From VAZQ01 sp035263865 (lineage in GTDB: Bacteria; Pseudomonadota; Alphaproteobacteria; Rhizobiales; Xanthobacteraceae), in contig DATFQX010000329.1 of NCBI GenBank assembly GCA_035263865.1, forward strand, positions 1 to 64,000: a stretch of 64,000 bases of DNA, written 5' to 3'. Below, in pieces: positions 52,289 to 61,442 of this stretch; position 1 is the first letter of the stretch, and each line of letters starts with the position of its first letter. Under the pieces are notes generated by a model. The model did not search any database and was not told where the DNA came from. It worked only from the letters and a program-made list of their open reading frames with translations. A program made the position numbers and the translations under genes.

Positions 52289-53138
52289 GCAACTGCGTCG
52301 CAGGGTCAAGCGCGGAGGCCACGTAGTTCGAGACGCTGCGCCACTCCCGCTCGTCCCCGCGAAAGCGGGGGCCCAGTTGCTCCTGGATTCCCGCTTGCGC
52401 GGGAATGAATGGGGTAAATCGAAAGTCCGAACGGATAAGGCGTTAGCTCCAGATAACCTGGACGCAGCGGGCCTCTACCGGCTGATGGCGTGGTTGTCGC
52501 CGGCCTATCCAATCGGCGCATTTTCCTATTCGAGCGGCATCGAGTGGGCCGTCGAGGTCGGCGACATCACCGACGCGGCCTCGCTTAAGGACTGGCTCGC
52601 GGTGACGATCGCCGACGGCAGCGGATTCTGCGACGCCGTGTTCTTCGCCCATGCGTATCGCACGGTGAGCCGGTCCGACGACGCCGTGCTGCGCGGGGTC
52701 GCCGAACTCGCCGCGGCGTTTGCGCCATCGAAGGAACGGCACTTGGAGACGACGGCCCAGGGTCACGCCTTTCTCGAGGTGACGCGCGCCGCATGGCCTA
52801 CCCCGGCCCTCGATTGTCTGCTCGCGATCTGCGACGCCGGCGTCGCGCTGCCGGTTGCGGTCGGCGTTGCGAGCGCCGGACACAGCATCGCACTCGCACC
52901 CGCGCTGCAGGCTTATCTGCATGCGGTCACGGCGAACCTCGTTTCAGCCGGCGTGCGGCTCATCCCGCTCGGCCAGACCGATGGACAGCGCGTTCTGGCA
53001 GCGCTGGAGCCCGTCGTGGCGTCGACCGCGCAGCGCGCCCGCACCACCGCGCTGGATGACGTGGGCGGCGCAGCCTTTCGCGCCGATATTGCCGGCATGC
53101 GCCACGAGACGCAGCACACGCGGCTATTCAGGAGCTGA
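52278..53138 (+). CDS. ureF: Urease accessory protein UreF with repeat-encoded N-terminal extension
   Basis: The conserved protein begins at about 52470 (GLYRLMAWLSPAYPIGAFSYSSGIEWAVEVGDITD) and ends 53138, about 230 residues as usual. The only in-frame ATG upstream of it is at 52278, inside the ureE end. That reading adds about 55 residues that translate a palindromic repeat (PLVPAKAGAQLLLDSRLRGNEWG). In-frame TTG codons at 52377 and 52395 are alternative starts within the repeat, and the ATG inside LYRLM would delete conserved residues. UreF joins UreD and UreG in nickel insertion. The function of the body looks intact. Confidence 0.85.
   Translation: MGIKQLRRRVKRGGHVVRDAAPLPLVPAKAGAQLLLDSRLRGNEWGKSKVRTDKALAPDNLDAAGLYRLMAWLSPAYPIGAFSYSSGIEWAVEVGDITDAASLKDWLAVTIADGSGFCDAVFFAHAYRTVSRSDDAVLRGVAELAAAFAPSKERHLETTAQGHAFLEVTRAAWPTPALDCLLAICDAGVALPVAVGVASAGHSIALAPALQAYLHAVTANLVSAGVRLIPLGQTDGQRVLAALEPVVASTAQRARTTALDDVGGAAFRADIAGMRHETQHTRLFRS
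52355..52406. repeat. Palindromic intergenic repeat lying in frame in the ureF 5' region
   Basis: Two hairpins: CCCCGC-GAAA-GCGGGG at 52355-52370 and ATTCCCGC-TTGC-GCGGGAAT at 52387-52406. The CCCGCGAAAGCGGGGGCCCAG ... GGGAATG pattern is a widespread alphaproteobacterial and gammaproteobacterial dispersed repeat. It sits between ureE and the conserved ureF body. Confidence 0.8.
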
Positions 53139-53141
53139 GCC

Positions 53142-53765
53142 ATGCCTCATGCGCACGGCCCGCTGCGCGTCGGCATCGGCGGTCCGGTCGGCTCGGGCAA
53201 GACCGCGCTGATGGATGCGTTGTGCAAACGACTGCGCGACCGATACGAGATCGCGGCGATCACCAACGACATCTACACCAAATGGGACGCCGAATATCTC
53301 GTGCGCTCCGGCGCGCTCGCGCCAGAGCGTATCGCGGGGGTCGAGACCGGCGGTTGCCCCCACACGGCGATCCGCGAGGACGCCTCGATCAATCTCGCGG
53401 CGGTCCTCGAGATGCAGAAGAAATTTCCGGCGCTCGATCTCGTGCTCATCGAGTCCGGCGGCGACAATCTGGCCGCGACCTTCTCGCCGGAGCTTGCGGA
53501 CTTGACGCTCTACGTGATCGACGTCGCCGCCGGCGACAAGATCCCATCCAAGGGCGGTCCCGGCATCACACGCTCCGACCTCCTCGTGATCAACAAGATC
53601 GATCTCGCGCCGCACGTCGGCGCCTCGCTCGCGGTGATGGAACGCGACGCCAAGCGCATGCGCGGCGCGCGCCCCTTCGTCTTCAGCAATCTGCGCGCCG
53701 GCGAGGGTGTCGACCCGATCGCCCGTTTTATCGAAGACAAGGGCGGGCTTCGCGCCGGCTCGTAG
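53142..53765 (+). CDS. ureG: Urease accessory GTPase UreG
   Basis: 207 residues of SIMIBI-class GTPase. The P-loop is GIGGPVGSGKTALMDAL. The nickel/zinc-binding motif is GVETGGCPHTAIREDAS (Cys-Pro-His). LVLIESGGDNLAATFSPELADLT and LVINKIDLAPHVG (GTP-binding NKxD) follow. GTP hydrolysis drives nickel transfer to apo-urease. It starts 3 bp after ureF and is the last gene of the urea operon. Confidence 0.96.
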   Translation: MPHAHGPLRVGIGGPVGSGKTALMDALCKRLRDRYEIAAITNDIYTKWDAEYLVRSGALAPERIAGVETGGCPHTAIREDASINLAAVLEMQKKFPALDLVLIESGGDNLAATFSPELADLTLYVIDVAAGDKIPSKGGPGITRSDLLVINKIDLAPHVGASLAVMERDAKRMRGARPFVFSNLRAGEGVDPIARFIEDKGGLRAGS

Positions 53766-53798
53766 GCTCTACGTGGTGGTGAGGCCGATCGCGCTTCG

Positions 53799-54677
53799 CT
53801 AGTCCTTCGCCACGTATTTGCGCTCGAGCGCGTCGAACTCCTCCTTGTGCACCAAGCGTTGCCGATCGGCGAAGTCGATGACCAGGTTCGTCGCCTCGCC
53901 CATATGTCCGAGGCGGCGAAGCTCGCCCAGTGCCGCCTGCATGCCCTTGAGCGCCGACTGCAGGGCGACGTTGGCGTAGATCACCCCGGCATAGCCCAGG
54001 TCTTTGAGCTTCGCGTTGGGCAACTCCGGCGTGCGCCCGCCGAGCACGATGTTCATGAGTTGCGGCCAGGGCAACCGGCGCGGGATACCGGCGATCTGCT
54101 CCATGGATGTGGGTGCTTCGACGAAAGTGACGTCGGCGCCTGCTTCGTGATAGGCGGCGGCGCGCTCGGTCGCCGCGGCGTAACCTTCCGGTTCAATGGC
54201 ATCCGTGCGCGCAATAATAACGAGGTCGGCATCGCGGCGGGTGTCGACCGCGGCCTTGATCTTAGCCACCATCTCGGCGGCGGGGATCACCTCTTTGCCC
54301 GCGAAATGGCCGCAGCGTTTGGGAAACACCTGGTCCTCGAGCTGGAGTGCGTCGGCGCCCGCGCGCTCGAGCATTTGCACCGTGCGCATCACGTTCACGG
54401 CGTTGCCGAAGCCGGTATCGGCATCGACCACGAGCGGCCCGGCAAAAACTTCGCGAATGGCCGCCACGTGCCTCGCAAGCTCGCTCACCGTCACCAAGCC
54501 GATGTCGGGGACGCCGAGGAACGTGTTGGCGATGCCGGCACCGGTGACATAGGCCGCCGCAAAGCCTTGATCGGCAACGACGCGCGCCGCGAGTGCATTG
54601 GCCACACCGGGCAGCAGCAGCGCCGCACCGGGGACGAGCATGTTGCGCAACTCACGGCGCGGCGCGTGATTTGACAT
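53799..54677 (-). CDS. Isocitrate lyase / PEP mutase family lyase (second copy)
   Basis: 292 residues from the ATG at 54677 (MSNHAPRRELRNMLVPGAALLLPG); the upstream frame extension is unsupported. The signature KRCGH lies in EDQVFPKRCGHFAGKEVIPAAEM, and VVDADTGFGNAVNVMRTV is the Mg-binding loop. It belongs to the same superfamily as the 1824-2699 gene but is diverged. It is convergent with ureG (34-bp gap) and divergent from the catabolic cluster to the right. It is probably an oxaloacetate- or 2-methylisocitrate-type lyase; not determined. Confidence 0.86.
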   Translation of the reverse strand: MSNHAPRRELRNMLVPGAALLLPGVANALAARVVADQGFAAAYVTGAGIANTFLGVPDIGLVTVSELARHVAAIREVFAGPLVVDADTGFGNAVNVMRTVQMLERAGADALQLEDQVFPKRCGHFAGKEVIPAAEMVAKIKAAVDTRRDADLVIIARTDAIEPEGYAAATERAAAYHEAGADVTFVEAPTSMEQIAGIPRRLPWPQLMNIVLGGRTPELPNAKLKDLGYAGVIYANVALQSALKGMQAALGELRRLGHMGEATNLVIDFADRQRLVHKEEFDALERKYVAKD

Positions 54678-54772
54678 GGCTTGGTCCTCTGAAGGGGTTA
54701 CCCGCGGGCTACCCCCGATTTGGGGTTGTCCATCTTTCTCCGCACAGATGCTCTTTCGTAAGAGGATGGACT

Positions 54773-54795
54773 GCGGGGTCAAGCCCGGCAATGAC
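54773..54795. repeat. Fragment of the GCCCGGCAAT dispersed repeat
   Basis: Bases 54773-54795 (containing GGGGTCAAGCCCGGCAATG) share AGCCCGGCAATG-type sequence with one arm of the 22863-22919 element. It lies in the 201-bp region between the divergent lyase and fumarylacetoacetase-family genes, where both promoters must also be. Confidence 0.55.
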
Positions 54796-54878
54796 AGCGG
54801 ATGAGTCCGTACCTACGGGTGTTGGTATAATGTGGTTTTCGGCCAGCGAGCCGGTCGCGCGGGCATTGGAGGCTGGGA

Positions 54879-55724
54879 ATGAAACTCGCGAGCTATATTG
54901 CCGATGGCAAGGCGTGCTTCGGAGTGGTGAGCGGCGAGGGCGTCGTCAGCTTGAACGAGCGGCTTGGTGGTCGCTATGCGAGCTTGCGTGACGCCCTCGC
55001 AGCGGGCGCGCTTGCCGAGATGAGGAAAGCCGCCGAGGCGGCAAGGCCCGATCACACGCTTGACGCCATCAAGTGGCTGCCGGCGATCCCGAGTCCGGAA
55101 AAAATTCTCTGTGCCGGCATCAATTATCGCTCGCATGCCGCCGAGACCGGACGCGAAGTACCCAAGCAGCCGAGCATGTTCGTGCGCCTCGCCAACACGC
55201 TGGTCGGCCACGAGGGCGAGATGGTCCGCCCGTCCGTGTCGCAAAGCTTCGACTTCGAGGGGGAGCTGGCTGTCATCATCGGTCGCGGCGGCCGCCATAT
55301 TTCGGTCGAGCGGGCGCTCGAGCACGTCGCCGGATACACCTGCTTCGTCGACGGCAGCGTGCGTGACTACCAGAAATTCTCGGTAACCTCTGGCAAGAAT
55401 TTTCCCGCCACCGGACCGCTTGGGCCTTGGATCGTGACCACCGAGGAGATTGCGGATCCGGAACGCCTCACGCTGGTCACGCGGCTCAACGGACAGGAGG
55501 TACAGAAATCAGCCACTGATCTCCTGATCCATTCCGTGCCGCAGATCATCGCCTTCTGCTCCGACTTCACGCCGCTCGCCGCAGGCGACGTGATCGCAAC
55601 CGGCACGCCGGAGGGAGTCGGTCATCGCCGCAATCCGCCGCTGTGGATGAAAGCGGGCGACGTACTCGAAGTGGAGATTTCCGGCATCGGCACGCTGCGC
55701 AGCCGCGTGGTGGACGAGAAGTAA
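54879..55724 (+). CDS. Fumarylacetoacetate hydrolase family protein
   Basis: 281 residues. The FAH fold is marked by EKILCAGINYRSHAAETG, SFDFEGELAVIIGRGGRHIS (metal-binding Glu residues), GYTCFVDGSVRDYQKFSVTSGKNFPATGPLGPWIVT and TGTPEGVGHRRNPPLWMKAGD. Members are acylpyruvases, 2-hydroxyhepta-2,4-diene-1,7-dioate isomerases or oxaloacetate decarboxylases in aromatic and acid catabolism. It is the first gene of the plus-strand cluster that ends with TctBA. Confidence 0.9.
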   Translation: MKLASYIADGKACFGVVSGEGVVSLNERLGGRYASLRDALAAGALAEMRKAAEAARPDHTLDAIKWLPAIPSPEKILCAGINYRSHAAETGREVPKQPSMFVRLANTLVGHEGEMVRPSVSQSFDFEGELAVIIGRGGRHISVERALEHVAGYTCFVDGSVRDYQKFSVTSGKNFPATGPLGPWIVTTEEIADPERLTLVTRLNGQEVQKSATDLLIHSVPQIIAFCSDFTPLAAGDVIATGTPEGVGHRRNPPLWMKAGDVLEVEISGIGTLRSRVVDEK

Positions 55725-55905
55725 TCGCCTGACGCCGGCCCCCTCCGTTGGCCGCCATTGCGGCCTTCGATTCCACTCGATTGCGCCGCGAAACTGGTGA
55801 CGATCCAGTCGCTATCAGTGACTCGATCTATCCGGCAAGATGGACTACGCTTTCGGCCTTTCCATCGCTTCTGCACGAACAGCAGCTCCCAGGATCACCC
55901 AGCCG

Positions 55906-56913
55906 ATGCAAACGATCGACGTTCACGCGCACATTCTCACCGAAGAGACCATCCAGCTCATGCAGCGTGAAGCGCCCACGATAGGGCCAAGGCTTTCGGA
56001 CATGGGAGAGCGCTTCGCCAGCCTCGACGTTGCCGGGAACGTCTATCGGCATTTTCCTCGCGGCGGATGGGATCTCGAGCAACGCCTGCAGGACATGGCG
56101 GCCGCCAAAGTCGACATTCAGGTGCTTTCAGTCTCCCCGCAGACCTTCCTCTATGGCCAGCCCGCTCCCCTCGCGGCGGCGCTTGCGCGCATCCAGAACG
56201 AACAGCTCGCCAAGCTCGCCAAAGCGCGACCTGACCGGTTTCTTGCGATCGGGACCTTGCCCATGCAGGCGCCGAAACAGGCCGCGGACGAACTCCGTCA
56301 CGCGGTGCGCGCGCTGGGGCTGCGCGGCGCACAGATCGGCTCAAACATCGCGGGCAAAAATCTCGACGATCCCAAGCTCGAGCCGGTTTGGGCCACGGCG
56401 GCGGAACTCGATGCCTTCATTCTGTTGCATCCGATCAACGTGGCGGGCGCTGATCGCCTCTCGTCCTATTATCTGACCAATCTGATCGGGAATCCCCTCG
56501 ACACCACCATCGCCGCCGCATGCCTCGTGTTCAGCGGCGTACTCGAGCGGTATCCGAAGCTCAAGATTTGCCTCGCCCATGGCGGCGGCTTCGTCCCTTA
56601 CCAGGCCGGGCGTTTCGTCCACGGCTGGCACGTGCGCGAGGAGCCCAAGCGCAGGCTTGCCGAGCCGCCGACGCAGTCGCTCAAGCGCTTTTACTTCGAT
56701 ACCATCGTGCACTCGAAGGAGGCGCTCGCGTTCCTGGTCGGCAATGCGGGCCCCGAGCGGGTGCTGCTCGGCAGCGATTATCCCTTCGACATGGGCATGC
56801 CGGATGGCGTGTCGCACGTGCGCAGCCTGTCGATTCCGTCCGCTGACCAGGCAGCTATCCTCGGCGGCCGCGCGCTGGCACTTCTCGACGCCTCGGCGCG
56901 AGCGTTCGCCTGA
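55906..56913 (+). CDS. Amidohydrolase family protein (ACMSD-like decarboxylase/hydrolase)
   Basis: 335 residues from the ATG at 55906 (MQTIDVHAHILTEETIQ), preceded by AGGAT; the upstream frame extension lacks homology. Metal ligands: DVHAHI (His-x-His), HGGGFVPYQAGR (His) and VLLGSDYPFDMGMPD (Asp). FLAIGTLPMQAPKQAADELRHAVRALGLRGAQIGSNIAGKNLDDP is characteristic of the ACMSD / 4-oxalomesaconate / gamma-resorcylate decarboxylase group. It likely acts on a ring-cleavage or hydroxy-aromatic acid. Confidence 0.88.
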   Translation: MQTIDVHAHILTEETIQLMQREAPTIGPRLSDMGERFASLDVAGNVYRHFPRGGWDLEQRLQDMAAAKVDIQVLSVSPQTFLYGQPAPLAAALARIQNEQLAKLAKARPDRFLAIGTLPMQAPKQAADELRHAVRALGLRGAQIGSNIAGKNLDDPKLEPVWATAAELDAFILLHPINVAGADRLSSYYLTNLIGNPLDTTIAAACLVFSGVLERYPKLKICLAHGGGFVPYQAGRFVHGWHVREEPKRRLAEPPTQSLKRFYFDTIVHSKEALAFLVGNAGPERVLLGSDYPFDMGMPDGVSHVRSLSIPSADQAAILGGRALALLDASARAFA

Positions 56914-57029
56914 GGTGGCGGAGCTCGCAAGCGCGCGGCCTTGTCTCATTTCCATGCGACACGGCTGCGCTACAATCCATAAAAACCGGCACGCTCACGG
57001 GACGATGCCTAATTCAGCGGGAGGATGCG

Positions 57030-58016
57030 ATGAAACGCTTCGGTTTGGCCCTGGCCCTCATATGGCTCGCAGCAAGCGGCATCACCGTCTCGGCGCAGGA
57101 TAAATATCCGTCCCGGCCGGTGAAGATCATCGTGCCCTATGCCCCCGGCGGCGCGAGCGACATCACCGCACGGCTGTTCGGAGAGCAGATGCGCCAAAGC
57201 CTCGGTCAACAATTCGTGGTCGAGAACAAGCCGGGTGCCGGCGGCATTATCGCCATCGAAGAGATGGTCCGCTCCAAGCCGGATGGCTACACGCTGATGG
57301 TGGGCAACGTCACGACCAACGCCATCACGCCGGTCCTGTTCCCGAAGAAGCTTTCCATCAATTACGAGAAGGACGTGGTCTCCGTTTCCCGACTCGCGAT
57401 TTATCCGTCCTTTCTCCTCACCACCACGCACAATTTCGAGCCCAAATCGGTGGCCGAGCTGATCGCGTATGCGAAAACGAATCCGGGCAAGGTGCGCTAC
57501 ACCAGCGCCGGCGTCGGCAGTTTCCCGCATTTCGACACGGAGGTCTTTTCCAGGCGGGCCGGTATCGAGATGCTGCACATCCCCAACAAGACCGGCGCTG
57601 CCGGCATGATCAACGATCTGGTCGTCGGCGACGCGCAGGTCGCATTCATCAATGCCGCGAGCACGGCGTCGATGATCAAGGCGGGCAAGCTGCGGCCGAT
57701 CGCGGTGCTCGCGGAGACGCGGCTCGCTGACTATCCCGATGTCCCGACGCTGGCGGAGGCCGGCTACCCCGGCGTGGGGACGCTGCATTGGCAGAGCATG
57801 CTGGCGCCGGCGCATACGCCGAAAGACGTTCTGGCGACGCTCTTCAACGCAATCGTCGAAGCGAGCAAGGCTCCGCAGCTGCAGGAGGCCTTCAACAAGC
57901 AGCTCGTCAGCGTCAAGCCGAATGCGTCATTACAGGACGCGCAGGCGTGGCTCGCGAGCGAGTTGGCCGCTTGGCGAAAGACCGTCGCCGAGGTGAAGAT
58001 CGATTTGGCCGATTAG
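57030..58016 (+). CDS. Bug/TctC-family solute-binding protein (tandem copy 1)
   Basis: 328 residues with GGGAGG upstream of the ATG. A signal peptide (MKRFGLALALIWLAASGITVSAQ) precedes DKYPSRPVKIIVPYAPGGASDITARLFGEQMRQSLGQQFVVENKPGAGGIIAIEEM. Bug signatures SKPDGYTLMVGN, VRYTSAGVGSFPHFDTEVFSRRAGIEMLHIPNKTG and VPTLAEAGYPGVG follow. It is followed by a paralogue 24 bp later and, after one hydrolase gene, by TctB and TctA, so it probably serves that permease. Confidence 0.92.
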   Translation: MKRFGLALALIWLAASGITVSAQDKYPSRPVKIIVPYAPGGASDITARLFGEQMRQSLGQQFVVENKPGAGGIIAIEEMVRSKPDGYTLMVGNVTTNAITPVLFPKKLSINYEKDVVSVSRLAIYPSFLLTTTHNFEPKSVAELIAYAKTNPGKVRYTSAGVGSFPHFDTEVFSRRAGIEMLHIPNKTGAAGMINDLVVGDAQVAFINAASTASMIKAGKLRPIAVLAETRLADYPDVPTLAEAGYPGVGTLHWQSMLAPAHTPKDVLATLFNAIVEASKAPQLQEAFNKQLVSVKPNASLQDAQAWLASELAAWRKTVAEVKIDLAD

Positions 58017-58040
58017 GCTCGCCGCCGCTGGATGACCCAC

Positions 58041-59015
58041 ATGAAACGCTTCACCATTCTGATATTGCTCGCGCTCGCCGCCACAACAGCGTCGGCGCAA
58101 GACAAGTACCCCGCAAAGCCGATCAAGGTCGTCGTGCCGTTCGGCCCGGGCAGCGCCACCGACATCGTCATGCGCATCGTCGGCGAGCAGATGCGGCCCA
58201 TTCTGGGCCAGCCGGTGCTGGTCGAAAACAAGCCGGGGGCGTTCGGCATTCTCGCAATCGAGGATATGGCCCGCGCAAAGCCCGACGGTTACACGCTGCA
58301 AATCGGCAATCCCGGCACCAATGTGCTAACACCCATCGTTTACAAGAAAAAATTCAAGATCGACTACGACAAGGACGTGATCTTGGTGACAAGGCTGAGC
58401 GAGATTCCACTCGTGCTCGGCGCCACGACCAAGGACTTCCCGCCCAAAACCTTTGCGGAGTTCATCGCCTACGCCAAGGCCAATCCCGGCAAGGTGCGCT
58501 ATGCCAGCGTCGGTGTCGGCAGCAACAATCATTACGACACGGAAGCCTTCGCCCAATGGGCCGGCATCGTGCTCACGCACTTGCCCAACAAGGGAGGCGG
58601 CGCCGCAATTACCAACGATCTCGTCACCGGCGACGCCCATGTCGCGCTGGTCAACGCTGCAAGCTCGCTGGGGGTCGTCAAGGCCGGACAGGTGCGGGCG
58701 CTGGCCGTGATGTTCGACCAGCGCCTGCCCGAATATCCCGATGTGCCCACGCTCAAGGAGCTCGGCTACGCAAATTCCAAGGGTCTATGGTCGGCGCTCT
58801 ACGCGCCAGCCGCCACGCCGCGCGACGTGCTCGAGATCGTGCGCCGGGCGGCCGTGCAGGCGCTCGGCTCCGAGCAAGTGACGACGGCCTTCAGGCAGCA
58901 AATGATCAAGGCCGTTCCCAGCGCGTCGCTCGAAGACGCACAGGCCTGGAACAAGGCCGAGCTGGCGTACTGGAAGAAAGTCACTGACGACGTGAAGGTC
59001 GAGCTGCCGGACTGA
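58041..59015 (+). CDS. Bug/TctC-family solute-binding protein (tandem copy 2)
   Basis: 324 residues from the ATG at 58041 (MKRFTILILLALAATTASAQ); an in-frame ATG at 58032 adds MTH. It is collinear with copy 1: DKYPAKPIKVVVPFGPGSATDIVMRIVGEQMRPILGQPVLVENKPGAFGILAIEDM, then VRYASVGVGSNNHYDTEAFAQWAGIVLTHLPNKGG. A tandem duplication with divergence in the substrate pocket (NNHYDTE for FPHFDTE) is likely. It abuts the hydrolase gene. Confidence 0.91.
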   Translation: MKRFTILILLALAATTASAQDKYPAKPIKVVVPFGPGSATDIVMRIVGEQMRPILGQPVLVENKPGAFGILAIEDMARAKPDGYTLQIGNPGTNVLTPIVYKKKFKIDYDKDVILVTRLSEIPLVLGATTKDFPPKTFAEFIAYAKANPGKVRYASVGVGSNNHYDTEAFAQWAGIVLTHLPNKGGGAAITNDLVTGDAHVALVNAASSLGVVKAGQVRALAVMFDQRLPEYPDVPTLKELGYANSKGLWSALYAPAATPRDVLEIVRRAAVQALGSEQVTTAFRQQMIKAVPSASLEDAQAWNKAELAYWKKVTDDVKVELPD

Positions 59016-59045
59016 ATGCGGCAGCGGCAGCCGGAAAGACCAGCC

Positions 59046-60728
59046 ATGAAGATGCAGCCGGCGGGACCCACGCCAGCCTACGGCATCACCGTCGAGAGGG
59101 ATGTCGACGTGCCGATGCGGGACGGCGCGCGCCTGAAGGCAGATGTGTTCCGGCCCGACGCCGCCGGCACGTTTCCCGCGATCGTGAATCTCGGTCCTTA
59201 TCAGAAGGACATGCTGTGGATTCCCCCAAGTACGCTGGAGGAAAAGCCGAACCCGCTGATGAATTGGGAAACCGTCAACCCGCACTGGTGGGTGCCGCGG
59301 GGTTATGCCGCGCTGCGCGTCGATGGCCGCGGCAGCGGTAAATCCCCGGGCCAATGCGAACCATGGTCGCTCGCGGAATCCATCGATTTCTACGACGCGA
59401 TCGAGTGGGCCGCTGCACGGCCATGGTGCTCAGGCAAGATCGGATTGTTGGGCATATCCTATTTCGCCATCAACCAGTGGTTCGTCGCCAATCACCAGCC
59501 GCCGTGGCTGACGGCGATCATTCCCTGGGAAGGCTTCGCCGATCTCTACCGCGACGCGCTGTTCCACGGCGGATTGCTCAGCTTGTTCATGCCGAACTGG
59601 TACATGGCGCATTTGATGCACCACGTGGTCGGGCGCGCGTCCCAACACCATCCCGACGGATGGAGTACCGACACGCTTTATTTCTGGCTGCACAACAATC
59701 TCGACAGCGGCGCCTTCCGCGGCGCGCAGGCTCAGTGGGACAAGATCACGGTGCCGATGCTCAGCGTCGGCAATTGGACGGGCATGGGATTGCATTTGCG
59801 CGGCAACACCGAGGCCTTCATGCACGCCGCAACGCCGCACAAGAAACTGCGCATCCACACGGGCACCCATGTACATCCCTTCTACTCCAAGGAGGGACGG
59901 CGCGATCAGCTGCGCTTTTTCGACTACTGGCTCAAAGGCATCGACAATGGCGTTATGGATGAGCCGCCGGTGAAGCTCGCCATCCGCAAAGGCGGCGACG
60001 AGGTGGAGTGGCGCTTCGAGCACGAATGGCCGCTTGCACGCACACGCTGGACTAAATTCTATTTCGACTTGTCGCAGCCGGCGCCGAGCGCCGCCGCGAA
60101 TGCCGGGCGGCTCGTCGCCGCGAATCCCGCGGCGTGCCATGCGCGGACCTATCCGGCCACGAGCTTAGCCTCGATGGGTTCGACCTTCGCGGCCTCCTCT
60201 CAGGTGATGGGCGGGGCCATCCCGCCCGATATCGGGATTGCGCTCGAGACGCCGCCGCTCGAAGACGATCTCGAGGTCACCGGTCCCGCCGCGGCGGTGT
60301 TGTGGGTCGCGAGCTCGACCGAGGACATGGATCTCTTTCTCACCATCCGCAACATCGACGCCGACGGCAACGAAGTCTTGGAGACCGGCCAGCAAGGGCG
60401 GCCGGTGCCGGTGGCGAAAGGATGGCTGCGCGTGTCGCACCGCGAGTTGGATGAGGAGCTGTCACTGCCGTACCGGCCCTATCATCGGCATCGGCGACGG
60501 CTTTATCTCACGGCGGGCGAGATCGTGCGGATCGAGGTGGAGATTTGGCCGACCTCAATGGTCTTCCGACGCGGTCACCGTATCCGCCTGGATGTCCAGC
60601 CGCGCGACGGCATCGGCAGCGCCGGCTACATGCACTACCACGCCGACTACAATACCGGAACCAATACGATCTATGCGGGCGGCGAGAGGGAATCCTATCT
60701 TTTGTTGCCTGTGATCCCGGCTGCCTAG
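59046..60728 (+). CDS. CocE/NonD family hydrolase
   Basis: 560 residues from the ATG at 59046 with GGAAAG upstream; an in-frame ATG at 59016 directly follows the previous stop. The alpha/beta-hydrolase part has RDVDVPMRDGARLKADVFRPD, GYAALRVDGRGSGKSPG and the nucleophile elbow GLLGISYFAINQW (Ser in G-x-S). HTGTHVHPFYSKEGRRDQLRFFDYWLKG supplies the His. The C-terminal jelly-roll domain (VAKGWLRVSHRELDEEL; RGHRIRLDVQPRDG) is typical of CocE/X-Pro peptidase proteins. It would hydrolyse an ester or acyl group of an imported compound. No signal peptide is seen, so it is cytoplasmic. Confidence 0.88.
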   Translation: MKMQPAGPTPAYGITVERDVDVPMRDGARLKADVFRPDAAGTFPAIVNLGPYQKDMLWIPPSTLEEKPNPLMNWETVNPHWWVPRGYAALRVDGRGSGKSPGQCEPWSLAESIDFYDAIEWAAARPWCSGKIGLLGISYFAINQWFVANHQPPWLTAIIPWEGFADLYRDALFHGGLLSLFMPNWYMAHLMHHVVGRASQHHPDGWSTDTLYFWLHNNLDSGAFRGAQAQWDKITVPMLSVGNWTGMGLHLRGNTEAFMHAATPHKKLRIHTGTHVHPFYSKEGRRDQLRFFDYWLKGIDNGVMDEPPVKLAIRKGGDEVEWRFEHEWPLARTRWTKFYFDLSQPAPSAAANAGRLVAANPAACHARTYPATSLASMGSTFAASSQVMGGAIPPDIGIALETPPLEDDLEVTGPAAAVLWVASSTEDMDLFLTIRNIDADGNEVLETGQQGRPVPVAKGWLRVSHRELDEELSLPYRPYHRHRRRLYLTAGEIVRIEVEIWPTSMVFRRGHRIRLDVQPRDGIGSAGYMHYHADYNTGTNTIYAGGERESYLLLPVIPAA

Positions 60729-60781
60729 CCCACGTCTTTTCCTGCAAATGCGGTCAACGCGGGCGGCAAACTCGGTCTACT

Positions 60782-60882
60782 CCCTCCCCCGCTTGCGGGG
60801 AGGGCTGGAGAGGGGGTGAGCTTGCAACCATGAATCTTTTTGTGTGCCCCCTCCCTGTCCCTCCCCCGCAGGCGGGGGAGGG
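60782..60882. repeat. Composite palindromic repeat before tctB
   Basis: Two hairpin cores, at 60782-60804 (CCCTCCCCCGC-TT-GCGGGG-AGGG, one bulge) and 60859-60882 (11-bp perfect arms around AG), flank a GGAGAGGGGGTGAGC / CCCCCTCCC segment. It resembles the 44132-44157 palindrome, and its two halves are roughly mirror images. It separates the hydrolase gene from tctBA. Confidence 0.7.
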
Positions 60883-60935
60883 GCGATGTGGCACCGTCCA
60901 TCGGCTGCGCAGCATGATTTTGACGGGAGGGAGCG

Positions 60936-61439
60936 TTGAGCCTCCCTGAGGAACGAACCAACTTGCCCGATCCGTACTGGCGCATGTTTGTGCGCAAAGA
61001 TGTGCTCGCAGGGCTGCTATTCATTGCGGTCGCTGTGCTCGGACTGTGGATCTCGCGCGATTATCCCATTGGCACCGCATTGCGCATGGGCACCGGTTAC
61101 GTGCCGCGGCTGCTATGCTGGCTGCTTCTCGGGCTCGGCGCCGTCGTGCTCGTGCAGGGGCTGCGCGAAGCCCAAGGCGCACGCGCGCTGTCCTCCGCCG
61201 ACGTCTTGGCATTGCGCCCGGTGGTTTTCGTCACCGCGAGCCTGGTCGTTTTCGGGCTGAGCATCGAGCGGCTCGGGCTCGTTGTTTCGATTCTGCTGCT
61301 GATCGGCGTGGGCGCGGTCGCGGCGCGGGGGCTGCGGCCTATCGAGACGCTCGCGGCGGCGCTGGTGCTCACCGTCCTCTCCTGGGGCATCTTCATCGTC
61401 GGGCTGGGATTGACCATCCCGGTCTGGCCGGAGTGGTAG
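60936..61439 (+). CDS. tctB: Tripartite tricarboxylate transporter small membrane subunit TctB
   Basis: 167 residues from a TTG start directly behind a very strong ribosome-binding site (GGGAGGGAG). Four hydrophobic segments fit TctB: DVLAGLLFIAVAVLGLWISRDYPIG, YVPRLLCWLLLGLGAVVLVQGL, PVVFVTASLVVFGLSIERLGLVVSILLLIGVGAV and TLAAALVLTVLSWGIFIVGLGLTIPVWP. RMGTGYVPRLL is a TctB signature. It forms the permease with TctA and a Bug protein. Confidence 0.88.
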   Translation: MSLPEERTNLPDPYWRMFVRKDVLAGLLFIAVAVLGLWISRDYPIGTALRMGTGYVPRLLCWLLLGLGAVVLVQGLREAQGARALSSADVLALRPVVFVTASLVVFGLSIERLGLVVSILLLIGVGAVAARGLRPIETLAAALVLTVLSWGIFIVGLGLTIPVWPEW

Positions 61440-61442
61440 GAG

